Shown here: positions 59,336 to 64,000 of the stretch, piece by piece
Position numbering within the stretch: the stretch's first letter is position 1
Layout: every line of letters begins with the position of its first letter
Assembly: GCF_035917335.1 (NCBI RefSeq)
Contig: NZ_CP109067.1
Coordinates: 6,261,001-6,325,000 of the forward strand
DNA: 64,000 nucleotides
DNA from: Micromonospora sp. NBC_01813
Lineage (GTDB): Bacteria; Actinomycetota; Actinomycetes; Mycobacteriales; Micromonosporaceae
Direction: 5' to 3'
Made by a program: the position numbers and the translations under genes
The notes under the pieces: model-generated
Database searches by the model: none
What the model saw: only the letters and a program-made list of their open reading frames with translations
Told to the model about the DNA's origin: nothing

Positions 59336-59529
59336 CGCCAGACAGTGTCTGGCGAAGTTCCGGTGGCGGCGTCGTCGGCCTGGCCCGGTGCTCAAGACCT
59401 CAGCGGCACGGTGTGCGTCCGCGTGGTCCAGATCGGTCCGAAGCTATGGGGCGGAGCCTGGCCAGCGATTGCGACACGCCCGACCGCGGGGGTCGGACAC
59501 ACGAAGAAACGGCAGCGCCGGGGTCCGAC
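59336..59529 (+). promoter_or_regulatory. rpsJ (S10) operon leader with palindrome and competing hairpins
   Basis: CGCCAGACAGTGTCTGGCG (59336-59354) is a perfect odd palindrome. The box shared with the rpsL leader lies at 59470-59489. Within and after it, CCGACC (59479) pairs with GGTCGG (59490-59495), while GGTCGGAC (59490-59497) can instead pair with GTCCGACC (59522-59529): two mutually exclusive stems. I could not fix a promoter; TTGCGG/TACTAG at 59209-59235 lies before the tuf terminator. Confidence 0.5.
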
Positions 59530-59593
59530 CGGCGGCATCCGCTCCGGCGAGCGGGCTCCATTGCGGGCGGAGAGAGAAGGAACAGAAGCCACC

Positions 59594-59902
59594 ATGGCGG
59601 GACAAAAGATCCGCATCCGGCTCAAGGCCTATGACCACGAGGTCGTGGACTCCTCGGCACGGAAGATCGTCGAGACGGTGACGCGTACCGGTGCTCAGGT
59701 CGCAGGCCCAGTGCCGCTGCCCACTGAGATCAACCGTTTCTGCGTCATCCGTTCGCCGCACAAGTACAAGGACTCGCGCGAGCACTTCGAGATGCGCACA
59801 CACAAGCGTCTGATCGACATCATCGACCCGACCCCCAAGACGGTCGATTCGCTGATGCGCCTCGACCTGCCAGCTGGCGTCGACATCGAGATCAAGCTGT
59901 AG
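59594..59902 (+). CDS. rpsJ: 30S ribosomal protein S10 (NusE)
   Basis: 102 aa. [60 protein letters not shown]. Part of the 30S head and of antitermination complexes with NusG. GAGAGAGAAGGA precedes the ATG; longer frames extend into the leader. Confidence 0.97.
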
Positions 59903-59912
59903 GGACCGGACA

Positions 59913-60578
59913 ATGGACAGGCAAGTGAAGGGCATCCTGGGCGCCAAGCTCGGCATGACCCAGGTCTGGGACAACAACCGGGTCGTCCCGGTGACGGTGG
60001 TGCAAGCCGGCCCGTGCGTGGTGACCCAGGTGCGTACCGCCGACAAGGACGGCTACTCCGCGGTGCAGCTCGCGTTCGGCGCGATCGACCCGCGCAAGGT
60101 GAACAAGCCGGGTTCCGGCCACTTCGCCAAGTCCGGAGTGGCCCCGCGGCGACACATCGTCGAGCTGCGCACCACCGACGCCAGCGAGTACGAGCTGGGC
60201 CAGGAGGTCACTGTCGAGACGTTCGAGCCGGGAGCCCGGATCGACGTCACCGGCCGGACCAAGGGCAAGGGCTTCGCCGGCGTCATGAAGCGGCACGGCT
60301 TCCATGGCCTGCGGGCCAGCCACGGTGTCGAGCGCAAGCACCGCTCGCCCGGCTCGATCGGTGCCTGCGCGACCCCTGGTCGCGTCTTCAAGGGCGTCAA
60401 GATGGCCGGTCGCATGGGCAGCGTGCGCTACACCGTGCAGAACCTGACCGTGCAGGCGGTCGACCAGGAGAACAACCTGCTGCTGGTCAAGGGCGCGATC
60501 CCGGGCCCGGCAGGCGCGTTGATCCTGGTCCGCAGCGCGGCGAAGGCACAGGTCAAGAAAGGCGGGTCGGCCAAATGA
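59913..60578 (+). CDS. rplC: 50S ribosomal protein L3
   Basis: 221 aa. [61 protein letters not shown] (two runs), KMAGRMG. Overlaps rplD by four bases (ATGA). Confidence 0.97.
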   Translation: MDRQVKGILGAKLGMTQVWDNNRVVPVTVVQAGPCVVTQVRTADKDGYSAVQLAFGAIDPRKVNKPGSGHFAKSGVAPRRHIVELRTTDASEYELGQEVTVETFEPGARIDVTGRTKGKGFAGVMKRHGFHGLRASHGVERKHRSPGSIGACATPGRVFKGVKMAGRMGSVRYTVQNLTVQAVDQENNLLLVKGAIPGPAGALILVRSAAKAQVKKGGSAK

Positions 60579-61234
60579 CGACGGTTGACGTGATCGACGC
60601 CGAGGGTGCCAAGACCGGCACCGTCGACCTGCCCGGCGAAGTCTTCGACGTGCAGGCCAACATCGCCCTGATGCACCAGGTCGTGACCGCCCAGCTCGCC
60701 GCCGCGCGACAGGGCACGCACAAGACCAAGACGCGGGGCGAGGTCGCCGGCGGCGGTAAGAAGCCGTACAAGCAGAAGGGCACCGGCCGGGCCCGCCAGG
60801 GCTCCATCCGGGCGCCGCAGTTCGCCGGTGGTGGCGTGGTGCACGGGCCGGTCCCGCGGGACTACAGCCAGCGCACCCCCAAGAAGATGAAGGCCGCCGC
60901 GCTGCGGGGTGCCCTGTCCGACCGGGCCCGCGCAGGTCAGGTCCACGTCGTGGAGGCGTTCGTCGGTGGCGACAAGCCGTCGACCAAGGCCGCTCTGGCC
61001 ACGCTGCGCAAGATCAGCTCCGCCAAGCGGGTGCTGATCGTGCTGAGCGCGACCGACGAGCTGAACTGGATGTCGCTGCGCAACCTGCGCAACAGCGCGC
61101 CGCTCGTGCACCTCATCGAGGTGGGGCAGCTCAACACCTACGACGTGCTGGTCGCCGACGACGTGGTCTTCACCAAGGAAGCCCTCGACCAGTTCCTGGG
61201 CCGGCCGGCGCAGACCGAGGAGGGCGACAAGTGA
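60575..61234 (+). CDS. rplD: 50S ribosomal protein L4
   Basis: 219 aa. [39 protein letters not shown] and [17 protein letters not shown] are the conserved exit-tunnel loop and core. Start overlaps the rplC stop; its own stop overlaps the rplW GTG. Confidence 0.97.
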   Translation: MTTVDVIDAEGAKTGTVDLPGEVFDVQANIALMHQVVTAQLAAARQGTHKTKTRGEVAGGGKKPYKQKGTGRARQGSIRAPQFAGGGVVHGPVPRDYSQRTPKKMKAAALRGALSDRARAGQVHVVEAFVGGDKPSTKAALATLRKISSAKRVLIVLSATDELNWMSLRNLRNSAPLVHLIEVGQLNTYDVLVADDVVFTKEALDQFLGRPAQTEEGDK

Positions 61235-61533
61235 GCACGATTGCCGACCCGCGCGACATCATCGTGGCGCCGGTGGTCTCGGAGAAGAGCTACGCCGAGT
61301 TGAACCGGAACTGGTACACGTTCCTGGTTCACCCGGACGCCAACAAGACCCAGATCAAGATCGCGATTCAGCAGATTTTCGACGTCCGGGTGCTGACCGT
61401 GAACACGCTCAACCGCGAGGGCAAGCGCAAGCGGACCCGTACCGGCTTCGGCCAGCGCAAAGCTACCAAGCGGGCGATGGTGAAGTTGGCCGACGGTGAC
61501 CGCATCGAGGCCTTCGGCGGCCCGGTCAGCTGA
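61231..61533 (+). CDS. rplW: 50S ribosomal protein L23
   Basis: 100 aa, GTG start in GTGA overlap. [58 protein letters not shown]. Docking site for trigger factor and SRP at the tunnel exit. Confidence 0.97.
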   Translation: MSTIADPRDIIVAPVVSEKSYAELNRNWYTFLVHPDANKTQIKIAIQQIFDVRVLTVNTLNREGKRKRTRTGFGQRKATKRAMVKLADGDRIEAFGGPVS

Positions 61534-61545
61534 GGGGTGTAGACA

Positions 61546-62385
<840 letters not shown>

Positions 62386-62401
62386 AAGGAGTCTGGGACA
62401 C

Positions 62402-62683
62402 ATGCCTCGCAGCCTTAAGAAGGGCCCGTTCGTCGACGACCACCTGATGAAGAAGGTGGAGACGCAGAACGACAAGGGCTCGAAGAACGTCATCAAGACC
62501 TGGTCGCGGCGCTCGACGATCACCCCGGAAATGCTCGGGCACACGATCGCCGTGCACGACGGGCGCAAGCACGTCCCGGTGTTCGTCACCGAGTCGATGG
62601 TCGGGCACAAGCTCGGCGAGTTTGCCCTGACCCGCACCTTCAAGGGTCATGAGAAGGACGACCGCAAGAGCCGTCGGCGCTGA
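62402..62683 (+). CDS. rpsS: 30S ribosomal protein S19
   Basis: 93 aa. [60 protein letters not shown]. Complete. Confidence 0.97.
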   Translation: MPRSLKKGPFVDDHLMKKVETQNDKGSKNVIKTWSRRSTITPEMLGHTIAVHDGRKHVPVFVTESMVGHKLGEFALTRTFKGHEKDDRKSRRR

Positions 62684-62720
62684 GTCGCGGGCACGGATAG
62701 AGGATCAAGGGGTTACAGCG

Positions 62721-63239
62721 ATGCCAGTTAAGGGCGACGCTCCGGTGCTTCCGGGCGCGCGGGCGATTGCGCGGCACGTGCGCATCTCGCCGATGAAGGC
62801 GCGCCGGGTGGTCAACCTCGTCCGCGGTCTGCCCGCGAAAGAGGCGCTCACCGTCCTGCAGTTCGCGCCGCAGGCGGCTAGTGAGCAGGTGTACAAGGTC
62901 CTGGCCAGCGCCATTGCCAACGCCGAGAACAACGAGCAGCTTGACCCCGACGCGCTGCTGGTCAGCGAGGCGTGCGTGGACGAGGGCCCGACGCTGAAGC
63001 GGTTCCGGCCGCGGGCGCAAGGCCGGGCGTACCGGATTCGCAAGCGGACCTGCCACATCACCATCGCGGTGGAGGCCGTCGCCCCGGCGACGCCGTCGCG
63101 GCGGGCGGGCAAGGCTCAGCCGGCGAAGGCTGCCAAGAAGGCCCAGCCGGCCGCGGCCGAGCAGGAGACCACGGCGCAGAGCACGTCGGAGAACGAGCCA
63201 GCCGGCGGCAAGCAGAGCAGCACGGAGGGTGCCGAGTAA
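62721..63239 (+). CDS. rplV: 50S ribosomal protein L22
   Basis: 172 aa from ATG 62721. Core [53 protein letters not shown] 55-residue Ala/Lys/Glu-rich tail ([25 protein letters not shown]) goes beyond the usual 110-130 aa; such tails are common in high-GC actinomycetes. Shares one base with rpsC. Confidence 0.96.
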   Translation: MPVKGDAPVLPGARAIARHVRISPMKARRVVNLVRGLPAKEALTVLQFAPQAASEQVYKVLASAIANAENNEQLDPDALLVSEACVDEGPTLKRFRPRAQGRAYRIRKRTCHITIAVEAVAPATPSRRAGKAQPAKAAKKAQPAAAEQETTAQSTSENEPAGGKQSSTEGAE

Positions 63240-64000
63240 TGGGTCAGAAAGTTCACCCGCACGGGTTCCGGCTCGGCATCTCGACCGACTGGAAGTCGCG
63301 CTGGTACGCGGACAAGCTTTACAAGGACTACATCGCCGAGGATGTCAAGATCCGTCGGATGATGTCCAAGGGCCTCGAGCGGGCCGGCATCTCCAAGGTG
63401 GAGATCGAGCGCACCCGGGACCGGGTACGCGTCGACATCCACACCGCCCGTCCGGGCATCGTGATCGGCCGCAAGGGTGCCGAGGCGGACCGGATCCGTG
63501 GCAACCTGGAGAAGCTCACCGGCAAGCAGGTGCAGCTCAACATCCTCGAGGTGAAGAGCCCCGAGTCGGACGCGCAGCTGGTTGCCCAGGGCGTGGCCGA
63601 GCAGCTCGCCAGCCGGGTCAGCTTCCGGCGGGCGATGCGCAAGGCCATGCAGTCGGCGATGAAGAACCCGATCGTCAAGGGCATCCGGGTGCAGGTCTCC
63701 GGCCGCCTCGGCGGCGCGGAGATGAGCCGTACCGAGTTCTACCGCGAGGGTCGGGTCCCACTGCACACGCTGCGGGCCAACATCGAGTACGGCTTCTTCG
63801 AGGCCCGTACGACGTTCGGCCGTATCGGCGTCAAGGTGTGGATCTACAAGGGTGACGCGGTTCCGGGGCGGGAAGCTCCGGCCGAGGCGCCGAGCCGGCC
63901 CCGTCGCGAGCGGCCCGAACGGCCGCGCCGTGGCCGTTCCGGATCGAGCGGGACGACCGCCGGTGGGACCGAGGCCGGCCGGGCGGCCGCTGCCGAGATC
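63239..64000 (+). CDS. rpsC: 30S ribosomal protein S3 (3' end outside window)
   Basis: 254 residues are visible and the frame runs off the window. [22 protein letters not shown] motif [51 protein letters not shown]. The visible C-terminus is Arg/Pro-rich ([14 protein letters not shown]). ATG overlaps the rplV stop (TAATG). Confidence 0.96.
   Translation, partial: MGQKVHPHGFRLGISTDWKSRWYADKLYKDYIAEDVKIRRMMSKGLERAGISKVEIERTRDRVRVDIHTARPGIVIGRKGAEADRIRGNLEKLTGKQVQLNILEVKSPESDAQLVAQGVAEQLASRVSFRRAMRKAMQSAMKNPIVKGIRVQVSGRLGGAEMSRTEFYREGRVPLHTLRANIEYGFFEARTTFGRIGVKVWIYKGDAVPGREAPAEAPSRPRRERPERPRRGRSGSSGTTAGGTEAGRAAAAEI

Overview
The window is very GC-rich chromosomal DNA from an actinomycete, most likely of the family Micromonosporaceae. 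The basis is the ribosomal/RNA-polymerase gene order (rpmG, two MaoC dehydratases, tRNA-Trp, secE, nusG, rplKA, rplJL, rpoBC, rpsLG, fusA, tuf, rpsJ...), the many GTG/TTG starts with ATGA/GTGA overlaps, and a second, partial nuo cluster near rpoBC. The family assignment is an inference; no 16S rRNA gene is present.

Left part (1-13.6 kb) is accessory. A leftward two-gene operon (zinc-ribbon protein, DivIVA-like protein) diverges from a short GntR regulator; the space between holds two matching operator clusters exactly 126 bp apart. Next comes a defence island: an Eco29kI-type GIY-YIG restriction enzyme facing a Vsr/C5-cytosine methyltransferase pair; a DUF4259 protein; then a rightward operon of a MORC/MutL-like GHKL ATPase, an Mrr-nuclease/SF2-helicase fusion and two small unrecognised proteins; then an HNH endonuclease and a short DUF1828 protein. 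Much of this island (about 6.9-11.6 kb) is clearly less GC-rich than the rest, which suggests horizontal transfer.

Middle part (13.7-31.7 kb) is a second complex I cluster that has been split. nuoB stands alone, then 7.2 kb of unrelated genes follow (unknown protein, DUF2252, TetR with an NTF2-like/NmrA pair, glucose-dehydrogenase-like MDR, YCII plus ECF42 sigma factor), then nuoC, nuoH, a GT-C membrane glycosyltransferase, and nuoI-J-K-L-M-N. nuoA, nuoD and nuoEFG are absent from the window, so the cluster cannot by itself make a complete complex I.

31.9-39.6 kb holds an MFS transporter, YajQ, and tRNA-Tyr. The 3' half of tRNA-Tyr and its terminator are duplicated as a 107-bp direct repeat 1,925 bp downstream, enclosing a truncated tyrosine recombinase and two unknown genes: the remnant of a tRNA-integrating element. 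A small secreted peptide and a membrane GAF-GGDEF-EAL protein follow.

39.6-64 kb is the conserved translation/transcription block: tRNA-Thr, tRNA-Met, rpmG, hadAB-like genes, tRNA-Trp, secE-nusG, rplKA, rplJL behind an L10-type leader with an attenuator, rpoBC, two small membrane proteins, rpsL-rpsG-fusA-tuf, and the start of the S10 operon (rpsJ, rplC, rplD, rplW, rplB, rpsS, rplV, partial rpsC). Promoters of TTGNNN-N17/18-TANNNT type and long GC-rich terminators can be read directly. The rpsL and rpsJ leaders share an identical 20-mer at almost the same distance from their start codons. The best candidates for something new are the GHKL-ATPase/helicase-nuclease operon beside the Eco29kI/Vsr system, the repeat-built translational relay in front of the ECF42 gene, and the paired GntR operators.
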